Position numbers and translations under genes: made by a program. 64,000 nucleotides of DNA from Bradyrhizobiaceae bacterium. Lineage in GTDB: Bacteria; Pseudomonadota; Alphaproteobacteria; Rhizobiales; Aestuariivirgaceae. Positions 1-11,063 of this stretch are shown here, piece by piece (position 1 is the first letter of the stretch; the number at the start of each line of letters is the position of its first letter). The notes beneath the pieces are model-generated. The model had not been told where the DNA came from and did not search any database. It saw nothing but the letters and a program-made list of their open reading frames with translations. The DNA lies in contig CANJMQ010000001.1 in assembly GCA_947475225.1 (NCBI GenBank), forward strand, positions 62,001 through 126,000, in the 5' to 3' direction.

Positions 1-735
1 TTCGACAATCCCGACAGCAAGGCTGCGAGCAGTCTGGCGGCGCCCATCGTGATAGATGGTCTGAAGTCGACCACCAATGCGAATGCAGCAAAGTGCGCGA
101 ATGATACGCCAGCGTCGGCGACGCAGACGACTCTACTCCAGACGGACCAGCCGGGCTCCAATTACGTTTCGCTGTGCGGGGCCAATACGCCCACAGTGAG
201 CTGCCCCCTGCCGCGTGATCGAGACCTGGCGAACCTGGGTGGAAATGCCTGGCAGACCTCTTACAAGGGCACAGGCATGAACAACGCCGACTTGGTGGCC
301 TACTGGAAAAACCACCATGGCGGCGCCAACATTCCCAAGTTCTATGACGCGACCCAAGCCAAGTACGTTGACACCAACACGCGCTGGCAGGTCTTCCAGA
401 TGGAAAGCGACACTACAACCTATCCCGATGCGGCCTTCACCGCCGCCTCGGAAGCACTCGAACCTTCCAAGCCGTTCTGCAGCGCAAGCAATCCCAATGC
501 GGGCATCAAGCGCAGGCTGGTCAACGTTGCCGTCGTCGATTGCGACTACTGGGGCATCAAGGGCGGGTCCAATGACCTGCCGGTGACCACGCTGATGGCC
601 GAATTCTTCATGACGGAACCCGCCGACGCGAATGGCGGCATCTACGGCGAACTGGTGAAGACCTATGTCATCAACGGCTCCGGCAGCAATGGCTCTGGCA
701 GCAATCTCTATCGCATGGTCGAGCTCGTAAATTGA
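1..735 (+). CDS. C-terminal part of a TadG-like/pilus-assembly secreted protein (5' end outside window)
   Basis: Frame continues to the ORF stop at 735; directly followed by two TadE-like ORFs; Cys-rich, secreted-looking C-terminus. Confidence 0.5.
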   Translation, partial: FDNPDSKAASSLAAPIVIDGLKSTTNANAAKCANDTPASATQTTLLQTDQPGSNYVSLCGANTPTVSCPLPRDRDLANLGGNAWQTSYKGTGMNNADLVAYWKNHHGGANIPKFYDATQAKYVDTNTRWQVFQMESDTTTYPDAAFTAASEALEPSKPFCSASNPNAGIKRRLVNVAVVDCDYWGIKGGSNDLPVTTLMAEFFMTEPADANGGIYGELVKTYVINGSGSNGSGSNLYRMVELVN

Positions 736-745
736 CAGGCTTGAA

Positions 746-1243
746 GTGGACGCAGCTGACGCAGGATGGAGCTGGCAGGTGAGGTTACGAACCTGGGCAA
801 GGCGCTTCGTCCGGTGTGACTCCGGCACCTCGATCCTCGAGGCGGCAGTCGTCATTCCGATCATGGTTGTGCTCATGGGCGGGATTTATGATTTCGGCCG
901 GGCCTACGGCGCCATGTCGGCCGGGCAGAAGTCGATGCGGGCCGCTGTGCGCTTCCTCACCCGCCTGCCCGCGGAAACGGTGTGCAAGAGCTGGGCACTG
1001 GACCAGGCCAAGAATATCGCGCTCTATGGCAACACCGCTGGAACCGGCAGTCTTCTGGTCCCCAACTGGACGACGGGCGACATCACCCTGACCACCAAGC
1101 CCAACAATTGCCCCACGACCAGCGTGACGAACATCAACATGAGCGCCAGCGTGCCCTATTCGTCGCTGATGTGGTCGGCGATCGGGTTTGGCGACACCAC
1201 CACCATGCGGGTGGAACATGAGGAAAAGTGGGTTGGCCAGTAG
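746..1243 (+). CDS. TadE-like minor pilin/pseudopilin
   Basis: N-terminal Cys/Gly followed by 'SILEAAVVIPIMVVLMGGIYDFGRAYGAM', typical TadE hydrophobic segment. Confidence 0.75.
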   Translation: MDAADAGWSWQVRLRTWARRFVRCDSGTSILEAAVVIPIMVVLMGGIYDFGRAYGAMSAGQKSMRAAVRFLTRLPAETVCKSWALDQAKNIALYGNTAGTGSLLVPNWTTGDITLTTKPNNCPTTSVTNINMSASVPYSSLMWSAIGFGDTTTMRVEHEEKWVGQ

Positions 1244-1898
1244 ATCTCGCGAGGGTGAGCGTGGAGCGGCCCTGATCGAATTCACGGCTGTGATGTTTGT
1301 CCTGTTCGTGTTCGTGCTTGGCACAGTGGACCTGTGCCTGCTGATGGTGAACTGGGCGAGCTACAACCGGGCGACATACGCAGGCGCACGATTTGCGGTC
1401 GTCACCAACCCGGTGGCCACCAACATCAATGCCACCATCACCGCGAATACCGGCTCTTACGCGGGCGATTCCTGCCTGAATTCCAATACCGGCGCGGCAA
1501 GCGGCAGCTGCGTCATCAAGGCTGCGGCCATCTGCAATGCCACCAACACCGCCGGGTCGGCGGGGAGTTGCACCGGCGGATATACCTTCGATACTGTTGC
1601 GATGCCCCTGATCGTAAGCAAGATGAACAGCGCAGTCATCATCGGGCAGCTGGATGCGCGGCAGGTGACCGTCACCTACACGCCGACCAGCGTTGGCTTC
1701 GTCTCGCGGCCCAACGGGTCGCCAATGAGCGTCACCGTTTCGCTGCGCTGCGTGCAGAACGAGCTGTTTTTCATCAACTATCTGATGCGCTGGGTGCTGC
1801 CCACGCCGGCCGCCTGCAGCGGCTTCACACCACCCAAGGGCCTGCCATTGCCAAGCTTCGCCACCACGCTGCCGAGCGAGGACCTGACCACAAACTGA
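1218..1898 (+). CDS. TadE-like pilus assembly protein
   Basis: 'GERGAALIEFTAVMFVLFVFVLGTVDLCLLMVNWASYNRATYAGAR' TadE/G motif; internal ATG at 1218 preferred over 1188. Confidence 0.75.
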   Translation: MRKSGLASRSREGERGAALIEFTAVMFVLFVFVLGTVDLCLLMVNWASYNRATYAGARFAVVTNPVATNINATITANTGSYAGDSCLNSNTGAASGSCVIKAAAICNATNTAGSAGSCTGGYTFDTVAMPLIVSKMNSAVIIGQLDARQVTVTYTPTSVGFVSRPNGSPMSVTVSLRCVQNELFFINYLMRWVLPTPAACSGFTPPKGLPLPSFATTLPSEDLTTN

Positions 1899-2165
1899 GC
1901 GGAATCGCGATGCCGGCGCCCACGTGCCGGGAGAACGCAGATCCATCGATGGGCGGGCGCTCGGGGCAAGGACTTCTAATTCACGGCTTCTGCGTCCACA
2001 CCAGCGCGTGGATGTGTTCCCTGGCATGGCCCTTGCCATGCGAATGGCCGTTAGCTGGACCCGCACACAGCCTGCAGTTTCAGCACCAACACTACAGGCC
2101 CGCCGTAGCGATGGACGTCAGCTTTCGGGTGGGCAAGGCTCCTCCGGCGGTCTAGTTTCTCAGTG

Positions 2166-3041
2166 ATGGAAAGCACGATCAGCCTGAAGGAAGCAGCCCG
2201 GGACTATGAACTGGTCCGCCAGAACCTCGACTATTTGCGCGAGCACTGGCGCGAGCAGCCCTCTCTCGAGTTGCTGGCGGAACGCAACGGCCTGAGCGCC
2301 GCTCACTTGCAACGCCTGTTCATGCGCTGGGCCGGACTGAGCCCGAAGGCCTTTGTGCAGGCCCTCACCATCGACCGTGCCCGCCAGTTGCTGCGCGACT
2401 CGGCAAGCGTGCTTGATACCAGCTACGAGGTGGGCCTATCCGGTCCGGGGCGGCTTCATGACCTGTTCGTCACCCATGAGGCCATGACGCCCGGCGCCTA
2501 CAAGGCCCGCGGCAAGGGATTGACCATCCGCTATGGTTTCCATGACTGCCCCTTCGGCAAGGTGCTGCTGATGATGACCGGGCAGGGCATTTGCGGCTTG
2601 GCCTTCGCCGATGCAGGTGAGGAGGCGACGAGTTTGATCGATATGCAGGCCCGCTGGCCCGAGGCGGAGTTCGTGGAGGACCGGGCAGCCACCGAGGGGC
2701 CGGTGGTGCGCATCTTCAACCCTGGTCGCTGGAAGGCCGAACAGCCTCTCCGCATCGTGTTCATCGGCACCGAATTCGAGACCCGGGTCTGGGAGACGCT
2801 GCTCAGAATACCGATGGGACGGGCCACGACCTATTCCGATATCGCCGGCCACATCGGCAACCCCAAGGCTTCCCGCGCCGTGGGGGCGGCGGTGGGCAAG
2901 AACCCGATTTCCTTCGTGGTGCCCTGCCACCGCGTGCTTGGCAAGTCCGGCGGGCTCTGCGGCTACCATTGGGGGCTGACGCGCAAGCAGGCGATTCTGG
3001 GGTGGGAAGCGGGTCTTGCGACGGGTGGCAAGGCTGCCTGA
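2166..3041 (+). CDS. AraC-type HTH / methylated-DNA-[protein]-cysteine S-methyltransferase (Ada-like, lacking the N-terminal Zn domain)
   Basis: AraC HTH followed by MGMT domain with 'FVVPCHRVLG' active-site motif. Confidence 0.9.
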   Translation: MESTISLKEAARDYELVRQNLDYLREHWREQPSLELLAERNGLSAAHLQRLFMRWAGLSPKAFVQALTIDRARQLLRDSASVLDTSYEVGLSGPGRLHDLFVTHEAMTPGAYKARGKGLTIRYGFHDCPFGKVLLMMTGQGICGLAFADAGEEATSLIDMQARWPEAEFVEDRAATEGPVVRIFNPGRWKAEQPLRIVFIGTEFETRVWETLLRIPMGRATTYSDIAGHIGNPKASRAVGAAVGKNPISFVVPCHRVLGKSGGLCGYHWGLTRKQAILGWEAGLATGGKAA

Positions 3042-3045
3042 GGGC

Positions 3046-3462
3046 TTAGCCCAGGGTCTTGCGAAGCCGGATGATGATATCGACCCGGTCGATCTCCGTG
3101 CCGGGCGGCAGCGGCGGCAGGCCAAGCACCTCGAGGTCTTCGGTGCCGATATCGACCAGCGAGTCGGTTTCCTCGATGTAGTAGTGGAAATGGTTCGAGG
3201 TATTGGTGTCGAAGAAGGTGCGGTCACCCTCGAAGGCCACTTCGCGCAGAAGCCCCGCCGCCTTGAACTGGTTCAAGGTATTGTAAACCGTGGCAAGCGA
3301 CACATCGATCCGGGCGGCCTGAGCCTGCTGGTGCAGGCTTTCGGCACTCACATGCCGGTCACCGGCACCGAACAGCATGGCGGCCAACGACAGCCGCTGG
3401 CGGGTCGGGCGTAGCCCGGCCAGCCTCAGGCGTTCAGCCAGTTCAGTGTCCTGCAAATCCAT
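3046..3462 (-). CDS. irr: Fur-family iron response regulator Irr
   Basis: 138 aa from MDLQDTELAERLRLAGLRPTRQR; 'HFHYYIEETDSLVDIGTEDLEVLGLPPLPPGTEIDRVDIIIRLRK'; adjacent to fabA-fabB-fabI as in Rhizobiales. Confidence 0.85.
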   Translation of the reverse strand: MDLQDTELAERLRLAGLRPTRQRLSLAAMLFGAGDRHVSAESLHQQAQAARIDVSLATVYNTLNQFKAAGLLREVAFEGDRTFFDTNTSNHFHYYIEETDSLVDIGTEDLEVLGLPPLPPGTEIDRVDIIIRLRKTLG

Positions 3463-3618
3463 GTTGCGTCCCTTATACGCGAAACACCTTAAGCAAGGCA
3501 ATCTTGGCGCCAGTGAGGCCGTGGACCCCCGTCCTAAAGCGGGCTTGGACCAGATATTTCCATGTGATAGGAACGGCGGAACCGGTGCGGGCCGGTGAAG
3601 TTTGGGACCAGAGGCAGA

Positions 3619-4131
3619 ATGAACGAACCGAAGCCGAGCTACGATTACGCGGATCTCCTGGCCTGCGGGCGCGGCGAGCTCTTCGGCCCCGGGAACGCCC
3701 AGCTTCCGCTGCCTCCCATGCTGATGTTTGACCGCATTACCGAAATTTCCAAGGACGGTGGCGCGGCAGGTCTCGGCAAGATTGTCGCCGAATTCGATAT
3801 CAAGCCGGATCTCTGGTTCTTTGGCTGCCATTTCCAGGGTGATCCCGTCATGCCCGGTTGCCTGGGCCTCGACGCGCTCTGGCAGATGACAGGGTTTTTC
3901 CTCGGCTGGCTCGGTGAACCCGGCCGTGGCCGGGCGTTGGGGGTGGGCGAAGTGAAGCTTTCCGGCATGGTCACTCCCACGGTCAGGAAAGTGACGTATG
4001 AAGTCGAGGTCACCCGCCTTATCCTGCGCAAGCTCAAGATGGCGGTTTCGAACGGAACCATGAAGGCCGATGGTGAAACGGTCTATCAGGTTACCGATAT
4101 GAAGGTCGGGCTGTTCCAGCCCACGGCCTGA
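3619..4131 (+). CDS. fabA: 3-hydroxydecanoyl-[ACP] dehydratase
   Basis: '[13 protein letters not shown]...[24 protein letters not shown]' FabA signature. Confidence 0.95.
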   Translation: MNEPKPSYDYADLLACGRGELFGPGNAQLPLPPMLMFDRITEISKDGGAAGLGKIVAEFDIKPDLWFFGCHFQGDPVMPGCLGLDALWQMTGFFLGWLGEPGRGRALGVGEVKLSGMVTPTVRKVTYEVEVTRLILRKLKMAVSNGTMKADGETVYQVTDMKVGLFQPTA

Positions 4132-4145
4132 GAAAGGAAGTCAAC

Positions 4146-5357
4146 ATGCGGCGAGTCGTCGTCACTGGCCTCGGCATCGTGTCGAGCATCGGCAACAATG
4201 TTCAGGAAGTCCTGAACTCCTTGTTCGAGGCGAAGTCCGGAATCGTGAAGGCAGCCGATTACGAGAGGCTCGGCTTCCGCTGTCAGGTCCATGGCGCACC
4301 CACATTCGATCTCGAAAGTGTTGATCGCCGCGTCCGCCGCTTCATGGGCGACGGTGCTGCCTGGAACTATGTTGCCATGCAGCAGGCGATCGTCGATTCC
4401 GGTCTCGAAGAGAGTGACGTCAAGAACGACCGCACCGGTATCATCATGGGGTCCGGCGGCCCGTCGACGCGTTCCATCGTGCAGGCGGCGGATACCACCC
4501 GCGAGAAAGGCCCCAAGCGTGTGGGCCCTTTCGCGGTGCCAGCCGCCATGTCGAGCACCAATTCGGCGACGCTCGCAACGCCCTTCGGAATCCGTGGTGT
4601 GAATTATTCCATCTCCTCGGCCTGTGCCACCTCGGCCCATTGCATCGGCAACGCGGCGGAGATGATTCAGTGGGGCAAGCAGGACGTGATGTTCGCTGGT
4701 GGCGGCGAGGAACTCGACTGGACGCTCTCGGTGCTGTTCGATGCCATGGGGGCCATGTCGTCGAAATACAATGATACGCCTGCCAAGGCCTCGCGCGCCT
4801 ATGACAAGAACCGCGACGGCTTTGTCATCGCGGGCGGTGCCGGAACGGTGGTGCTGGAAGAGCTTGAGCATGCCAAGGCACGTGGCGCCAGGATCTATGG
4901 TGAACTCATCGGTTATGGCGCAACCTCTGACGGCTACGACATGGTTCAGCCCTCGGGCGAAGGCGCCATCCGCTGCATGAAACAGGCCCTGGTCGGTGCC
5001 GGCACCATCGACTACATCAACCCGCACGGCACCTCGACACCGATCGGCGACAAGAAGGAGATCGAGGCGATACGCGCGGTCTTCGGCGACAAGATTCCGC
5101 CGATCTCCAGCACCAAGTCGCTGACCGGACACTCGCTGGGTGCCGTGGGTGCTCAGGAGGCGATCTATGCGATCCTCATGATGAAAAACAACTTTATCTG
5201 CGAGAGTGCCAACATCGAGGAGATCGACCCCGAATTCGCCGATGTGCCAATCGTCCGCAAGCGCATCGACAACGCCAAGATCGATACGGTGATGTCCAAC
5301 AGCTTCGGCTTCGGCGGCACCAACGCAACCCTCGTCTTCCAGCGCTACAACGGCTGA
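4146..5357 (+). CDS. fabB: 3-oxoacyl-[ACP] synthase I
   Basis: '[18 protein letters not shown]', '[14 protein letters not shown]', '[14 protein letters not shown]'. Confidence 0.95.
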   Translation: MRRVVVTGLGIVSSIGNNVQEVLNSLFEAKSGIVKAADYERLGFRCQVHGAPTFDLESVDRRVRRFMGDGAAWNYVAMQQAIVDSGLEESDVKNDRTGIIMGSGGPSTRSIVQAADTTREKGPKRVGPFAVPAAMSSTNSATLATPFGIRGVNYSISSACATSAHCIGNAAEMIQWGKQDVMFAGGGEELDWTLSVLFDAMGAMSSKYNDTPAKASRAYDKNRDGFVIAGGAGTVVLEELEHAKARGARIYGELIGYGATSDGYDMVQPSGEGAIRCMKQALVGAGTIDYINPHGTSTPIGDKKEIEAIRAVFGDKIPPISSTKSLTGHSLGAVGAQEAIYAILMMKNNFICESANIEEIDPEFADVPIVRKRIDNAKIDTVMSNSFGFGGTNATLVFQRYNG

Positions 5358-5364
5358 TTTTCAC

Positions 5365-6168
5365 ATGACCAATTCTTTGATGGCTGGCCGCCGCGGACTC
5401 GTCATGGGTGTCGCGAACGACCACTCGATTGCCTGGGGCATCGCCCAGCAGCTTCACAAGCATGGTGCCGAACTCGCCTTCACCTATCAGGGCGAAGCCT
5501 TCGGCAAGCGTGTGAAGCCGCTGGCCGAATCCGTTGGTTCTTCCATGCTTCTGCCCTGCGATGTCGAGGATGTCGGTACGGTCGATGCGGTGTTTGACGC
5601 GTTGAAACAGAAGTGGGGCAACATTGATTTCGTGGTGCATGCCATCGCCTTCTCCGACAAGAATGAGTTGAAGGGCAAATATGCTGACACGACGCGCGAG
5701 AACTTCATCCGCACCATGGTGATCTCGTGCTTCTCCTTCACCGAGATTGCCAAGCGTGCCGCCGCGCTGATGCCGAACGGCGGTTCGCTGGTGACGCTCA
5801 CCTATGGCGGCTCTGTTCGTGTCATGCCCAACTACAATGTCATGGGCGTCGCCAAGGCGGCGCTCGAGTCCTCGGTGCGTTATCTTGCGGCGGACTATGG
5901 TCCGCAGGGGATTCGGGTGAATGCCATTTCGGCAGGCCCCATGCGGACGCTGGCCGGTGCCGGGATCGGCGATGCGCGTGCCATGTTCAGCTATCAGCAG
6001 GAGCATGCGCCGCTCCGCCGCACCATCACTTTGGACGAAGTCGGCGGCGCTGGTCTCTATCTGTTGTCGCCACTGTCCGGTGGCGTGACTGGCGAAATCC
6101 ACTATGTGGATTCAGGCTATAACATCATCTCGATGCCGCGGCCGGAAGATCTCAAGAACGGCGCATGA
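5365..6168 (+). CDS. fabI: Enoyl-[ACP] reductase
   Basis: 'GRRGLVMGVANDHSIAWGIAQ' and YNVMGVAKAALES. Confidence 0.95.
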   Translation: MTNSLMAGRRGLVMGVANDHSIAWGIAQQLHKHGAELAFTYQGEAFGKRVKPLAESVGSSMLLPCDVEDVGTVDAVFDALKQKWGNIDFVVHAIAFSDKNELKGKYADTTRENFIRTMVISCFSFTEIAKRAAALMPNGGSLVTLTYGGSVRVMPNYNVMGVAKAALESSVRYLAADYGPQGIRVNAISAGPMRTLAGAGIGDARAMFSYQQEHAPLRRTITLDEVGGAGLYLLSPLSGGVTGEIHYVDSGYNIISMPRPEDLKNGA

Positions 6169-6191
6169 GACGCAAACGCGGGCTGATCGAT

Positions 6192-7007
6192 TCAGCGGTC
6201 GATGTAGTTCGATTGCTGGAGTGACGTAATGCTCGGATTGGTTCCTGTCAGCGAGTTGTCGGGGTTCCACGAAAGCTTCGTCTCGTAGAAGCGCGTGGCC
6301 AGCGCATCATACATCAGCAGGCGCCCGGCAAGGCTTTCGCCGATGCCGAGAAGCTCTTTGATGACTTCCATTGCCTGCATGGAGCCGAGGACGCCCGGCA
6401 GTGCGCCAAGGACTCCGGCCTCCTCGCAAGCGGGGAACAGTCCGCGCGGCGGCAATTCGCCCATGAGGCAGCGGTATGTCGGCCATGGCGCTCCGTCGGG
6501 CGAGCGATCATGCGGCTTGAAGGTGGAAAGCTGGCCGTCGAACTGCCCGACTGCTGCCGTCACCAGTGTCTTCTTCGCGAAGAAGCAGGCATCGCTGACC
6601 AGGTAGCGGGTCGGAAAATTGTCGCAGCCATCGGCCACGATGTCATAGTTGGCGATGATCTCAAGAGCATTGCCGGCCGTGATGCGCTGGGAATGTTCAA
6701 TGACATGCACATGCGGATTGAGAGCCTGAATTGTCTCTCTCGCGCTCGATGTCTTGGGAATTCCGATGCGTGCTGTGGTGTGGATGATCTGGCGCTGCAG
6801 GTTGGACAGGCTCACGGTATCATGGTCAATGATGCCGATGGTGCCGATGCCCGCAGCAGCCAGATAATAGAGCAGTGGTGCACCGAGGCCTCCCGCGCCC
6901 ACCACCAGCACTTTCGCTGACTTTAGCCTGTTCTGGCCGGGCCCGCCCACCTCATGCAGTACGAGATGCCGCGCATAGCGTTCGATCTCGTCCGGAGACA
7001 GAGCCAT
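6192..7007 (-). CDS. moeB: MoeB/ThiF-family adenylyltransferase
   Basis: 'VLVVGAGGLGAPLLYYLAAAGIGTIGIIDHDTVSLSNLQRQIIH', 'DGCDNFPTRYLVSDAC'. Confidence 0.9.
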   Translation of the reverse strand: MALSPDEIERYARHLVLHEVGGPGQNRLKSAKVLVVGAGGLGAPLLYYLAAAGIGTIGIIDHDTVSLSNLQRQIIHTTARIGIPKTSSARETIQALNPHVHVIEHSQRITAGNALEIIANYDIVADGCDNFPTRYLVSDACFFAKKTLVTAAVGQFDGQLSTFKPHDRSPDGAPWPTYRCLMGELPPRGLFPACEEAGVLGALPGVLGSMQAMEVIKELLGIGESLAGRLLMYDALATRFYETKLSWNPDNSLTGTNPSITSLQQSNYIDR

Positions 7008-7447
7008 CAGCGGCGCCCCGAGGATCCGAAGCCTGCGGTGCCGCGTGCTGTTTCATCAAGCGCGCTCACCTCCGTCCATGAGATGCGTGTGACGGGCGCG
7101 ATTACCATTTGTGCTATGCGGTCACCACGGGCGATGACGAAGTCGTCGTGGCCGTGGTTGATGAGCGGCACCTTCACCTCTCCGCGATAATCGCAGTCGA
7201 TGGTGCCTGGTGAATTCAGCACCGTCACACCATGCTTGACGGCAAGACCGGAGCGTGGGCGTACCTGCGCTTCGAAGCCTTGCGGCAGGGAGATGGAAAT
7301 ACCGGTGGGAATGAGATGGCGCGCACCGGGCTTCAGCGTGATGGATTCAGCGGCGCGCAGGTCCATGCCGGCAGCGCCCGCCGTCTCATAGGCCGGCAGC
7401 GGAAGATCCTGGTTGTGAGCAAGCCGCTTGATCTCGACGCGGGTCAT
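7007..7447 (-). CDS. dut: dUTP diphosphatase
   Basis: '[15 protein letters not shown]', '[27 protein letters not shown]', C-terminal '[10 protein letters not shown]'. Confidence 0.95.
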   Translation of the reverse strand: MTRVEIKRLAHNQDLPLPAYETAGAAGMDLRAAESITLKPGARHLIPTGISISLPQGFEAQVRPRSGLAVKHGVTVLNSPGTIDCDYRGEVKVPLINHGHDDFVIARGDRIAQMVIAPVTRISWTEVSALDETARGTAGFGSSGRR

Positions 7448-8703
7448 TCTTCGGTCTTCTGCTGCGGCACCAGCATCTGGGCAAGTCGTTCCATGAGCTT
7501 CTGTGCCACGTCATCCTTGCTCATCTGCGGCCAGTCCTCGACGCCGGTGGCCGAGACGAGGTGAATCGTATTGCGGTCACCGCCGAACACGCCGGCATCT
7601 CTGCTCACGTCATTGGCGACGATCAGGTCGCAGCCTTTCCGCTTGAGCTTCTGGACCGCATGTTCCGTCACATGCTCCGTCTCGGCAGCAAAGCCAACGA
7701 CGATGCGTGGGCGCTTGGCACTGCGCGATATGGTGGCCAGAATGTCCGGATTTTCGGCAAGCATCAGGCTCGGGGGCCCACTGCCGGTCTTCTTGATCTT
7801 CTCGGGTGCTTCTGCAGCGACACGCCAGTCGGCGACGGCGGCGGTGAAGATCGCGATGTCGGCTGGCATCTCACCCTCGCAGATTTCCAGCATCTCCTGT
7901 GCCGTTTCGACCGGCATCAGCTGGACACCAGGAGGAATGGGCAGGGAGACGGGGCCGGACACAAGCACAGTCTCAGCTCCGAGCTCCACGGCGGCCCTGG
8001 CGATAGCGTAGCCCTGCTTGCCCGAGGAGTGGTTGGAGATGAAGCGCACCGGATCAATCGGCTCGCGCGTCGGGCCGGCGGTGATCACCACCTTCCTGCC
8101 GGCGAGCGGTTGTGCCTTCGGCTTCAGCATGTCGACGATGGCGGTGAGGATTTCATTGGGCTCAGCCATGCGGCCTGGCCCGAATTCGCCGCAAGCCATC
8201 TCGCCATCGCTGGGACCGGCGAGGGTGACGCCATCGCGCTGAAGGGTTTCGATGTTCCGCATGGTCGCCGGATGCCGCCACATGCGCACATTCATCGCCG
8301 GGGCAACCAGAATGCGCTTGTCGGTGGCCAGAAGCGCAGTGGAAGCGAGGTCATCGGCAAGGCCATTGGCCATCTTGGCGATCAGGTCCGCCGTCGCGGG
8401 TGCGACCACAAGGAGGTCCGCCGCACGGGAGAGCTGGATGTGGCCCATCTCGACTTCGTCCGTCAGGCTGAACAGCGAGGTGTAGACCTTTTCACCCGAC
8501 AGGGAGGCGAGTGACAGCGGCGTCACGAATTGCTCTGCAGCCCTGGTCAGGATGATGCGCACGGTGGCACCCCTGGTCTTCAGCAGGCGGACGAGTTCAT
8601 GGACCTTGTAGGCCGCGATGCCGCCGCCGACGATGAGGAGAACGGACTTTCCTGCAAGCGATGTCATGGACTCATTATGGCAGCAAAGGCCGTCGCCTGC
8701 CAA
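7444..8703 (-). CDS. coaBC: Phosphopantothenoylcysteine decarboxylase/phosphopantothenate-cysteine ligase
   Basis: 'PAMNVRMW', '[29 protein letters not shown]'; start may be 8667. Confidence 0.95.
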   Translation of the reverse strand: MAGDGLCCHNESMTSLAGKSVLLIVGGGIAAYKVHELVRLLKTRGATVRIILTRAAEQFVTPLSLASLSGEKVYTSLFSLTDEVEMGHIQLSRAADLLVVAPATADLIAKMANGLADDLASTALLATDKRILVAPAMNVRMWRHPATMRNIETLQRDGVTLAGPSDGEMACGEFGPGRMAEPNEILTAIVDMLKPKAQPLAGRKVVITAGPTREPIDPVRFISNHSSGKQGYAIARAAVELGAETVLVSGPVSLPIPPGVQLMPVETAQEMLEICEGEMPADIAIFTAAVADWRVAAEAPEKIKKTGSGPPSLMLAENPDILATISRSAKRPRIVVGFAAETEHVTEHAVQKLKRKGCDLIVANDVSRDAGVFGGDRNTIHLVSATGVEDWPQMSKDDVAQKLMERLAQMLVPQQKTEE

Positions 8704-8709
8704 CCGCCC

Positions 8710-10272
8710 TTAGCTGATGAGCTTAACGGCTATGGCCGCCAGCGAAATGGCGCCCAAGGCCAGCCAGAAGCGGGTCCACCGGGCATGGCGGGACTGGGCG
8801 GCGGCAAGCTGCTCGGTTGTCTCCTGGTCGAGCCTCAGTCCACCGGCGGCGGCCATGTCCAAAAGCATGGTGGTGGCGCGCCTGGCATCCTCCAGCATGC
8901 CGGGCAGACCAGTAAAAAGCTGGCCGAGCGAACCCGCCGCCTCTTCAAGCTTGCCGGCTGGCCCGAGTTGCCGTTTGATCCAGCCGCTCACCACCGGTTC
9001 CGCTGTTGTCCACATGTTGAGATCCGGGTTCAGCGTCCGGGCGACGCCCTCGACCACCACCATGGTCTTCTGCAACAGCAGAAGCTGCGGCTGGGTCTGC
9101 ATGTCGAACTGGGACGTAATCTCAAAGAGCTGCGTGAGCAGCCGCGCCATGGAGATCTGGTTGGCCGGTCGGTCCATGATCGGCTCGCCGATGGAGCGGA
9201 TCGCCTGGGCGAAGACGGCGGGGTCGTGGTTGCGTGGCACATAGCCAGCTTCGAAATGCACTTCGCTGACACGGAGATAGTTGCGTGTGATGAAGCCATA
9301 GAGGATCTCGGCCAGGAACATGCTCTCCTTGGGTCCCAACCTCCCGACAATGCCAAAGTCCACGGCAACGAGATTGCCCGATCGGTCTATGAACAGGTTG
9401 CCCTGATGCATGTCGGCGTGAAAGAAACCGTCGCGGATCGCATGTCGCAGGAAGCTCTGGATCACCGTGTCGCCGAGCTTCACCAGGTCAAAGCCCTGGG
9501 CGCGCAGTGCCGCCACATCGGCGATCGGCGTTCCGTCGATCCACTCGGTGGTGAGAACGTCACGGCCGGTGCGCTCCCAGTTCACCTTTGGCACACGGAA
9601 GTCCAGGTCATCCCTGGTATTCTGTGCCATCTCCGACAGCGCGGCGGCCTCCATGCGCAGGTCGAGCTCCTGCTTCATGGATTGTTCGAGCATGTTTACG
9701 GCGGCGATTGGCCTCAGTCGGCGGCCCTCCGCGCTGAAGCGCTCCATCAGGCGCGCCGCGAAATAGAAACTGCCGAGATCGGCGGCAAAGCGCTTGCCCA
9801 CGCCGGGGCGCAGCACCTTCACCGCGAGTTCGGGCCCGTCAGGGCACCGTGCCTTGTGCACCTGCGCGATGGAGGCGGCAGCGACAGGCGGGCCGAATTC
9901 GCTGAACAGCATGTCCACCGGCGCGCCGAGAGTGTCGCGGATGATTGCCTTTGCGGTGTCGGTGGGAAATGGCGGAAGTCGGTCCTGCAGTGCCTTCAGT
10001 TCAAAGGCACGGCGCGGACCCACGAGGTCGGGCCGCGTCGCGAGGAATTGACCAAGCTTGATATAGCTGGGCCCGAGCGAAGAGAGTGCTGCTGCAACCG
10101 CCATTTCCCCGCTCTTCTCAGGCTTGCGCGTGCCGAACTTTGCGACCGACAGACCGAGCCGCGCAGCCCATGGCAGCTGCTGGATCTGCTCGGGCGTCAT
10201 TAGCGCGTCATAGGCTGCAAGCGTGCGGCCCGCGCGCAGAAGGGCAAAGCTGTAGCGGATTTCGGAGAACAT
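8710..10272 (-). CDS. ubiB: Ubiquinone biosynthesis regulatory kinase-like protein UbiB
   Basis: ABC1/AarF motifs 'LSSLGPSYIKLGQFLATRPDLVG', 'FFHADMHQGNLF'. Confidence 0.95.
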   Translation of the reverse strand: MFSEIRYSFALLRAGRTLAAYDALMTPEQIQQLPWAARLGLSVAKFGTRKPEKSGEMAVAAALSSLGPSYIKLGQFLATRPDLVGPRRAFELKALQDRLPPFPTDTAKAIIRDTLGAPVDMLFSEFGPPVAAASIAQVHKARCPDGPELAVKVLRPGVGKRFAADLGSFYFAARLMERFSAEGRRLRPIAAVNMLEQSMKQELDLRMEAAALSEMAQNTRDDLDFRVPKVNWERTGRDVLTTEWIDGTPIADVAALRAQGFDLVKLGDTVIQSFLRHAIRDGFFHADMHQGNLFIDRSGNLVAVDFGIVGRLGPKESMFLAEILYGFITRNYLRVSEVHFEAGYVPRNHDPAVFAQAIRSIGEPIMDRPANQISMARLLTQLFEITSQFDMQTQPQLLLLQKTMVVVEGVARTLNPDLNMWTTAEPVVSGWIKRQLGPAGKLEEAAGSLGQLFTGLPGMLEDARRATTMLLDMAAAGGLRLDQETTEQLAAAQSRHARWTRFWLALGAISLAAIAVKLIS

Positions 10273-11039
10273 CAGATGCGCCAGCCGGAGTGAATCGCCA
10301 CCACGCCGCCCGTCAGGTTGCGGTAGCTGACATTGGCGAAGCCCGCATCCTCGATCATCGCCTTGAAATCATCCTGCCTCGGGAAGGTGCGGATCGATTC
10401 GACAAGATAGCGATAGGGATGGCCATCACCCGTCACGACCTTGCCGATGGCGGGGACGACAGCAAAGGAATAGGCATCATAGACCTTGTCCATCAGCGGC
10501 ACGTCGACCTGGCTGAACTCGAGACAGAGGAAGCGTCCCCCGGGCTTCAGCACCCGGTATGCTTCGGCGAGTGCCTTGTCGATATGCGTGACGTTGCGGA
10601 TGCCAAAGGCGATGGAATAGCCGTCAAAGGTCTTGTCCGGAAAGGAAAGCGCCTCGGCATTGCCGACAGTAAAGCTGCAGCGGCCAAGAAGCCCCTCTGC
10701 TTCCGCCCGCTTTCTGCCTTCGCCCACCATCTCGGGCGATATGTCGGCGACCGTCACCCGAACATTGGGACCACCGGCGCGCAGGATACGGAATGCGATG
10801 TCGCCCGTTCCGCCGGCCACGTCGAGGTGGTTGAAACCCGCCTGTCCGCGCGGCGGGTTCAGCATGGCCACGAAATCGTCCTTCCACAACCGGTGCAGAC
10901 CGCCGGACATCAGGTCATTCATCTGGTCATAGCGCTCGGCGACCTTGGAGAAGACCTCGTTCACGAGGCCCTGCTTCTCGCCCTCGCCTACCCGGCGAAA
11001 GCCGAAGGCGACGTCCTGTTCGTTGCTCTTGTCTGTCAT
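10272..11039 (-). CDS. ubiE: Demethylmenaquinone/ubiquinone C-methyltransferase
   Basis: '[21 protein letters not shown]', '[14 protein letters not shown]', '[16 protein letters not shown]'. Confidence 0.95.
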   Translation of the reverse strand: MTDKSNEQDVAFGFRRVGEGEKQGLVNEVFSKVAERYDQMNDLMSGGLHRLWKDDFVAMLNPPRGQAGFNHLDVAGGTGDIAFRILRAGGPNVRVTVADISPEMVGEGRKRAEAEGLLGRCSFTVGNAEALSFPDKTFDGYSIAFGIRNVTHIDKALAEAYRVLKPGGRFLCLEFSQVDVPLMDKVYDAYSFAVVPAIGKVVTGDGHPYRYLVESIRTFPRQDDFKAMIEDAGFANVSYRNLTGGVVAIHSGWRI

Positions 11040-11063
11040 GGGAGGAACTCTAGCGGCAAACTC

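Noticed and set aside
8530-10203. 557-aa plus-strand ORF opposite ubiB
   Set aside because: Shadow ORF of high-GC coding DNA; minus strand encodes clear UbiB motifs and the plus product has no recognisable domain.
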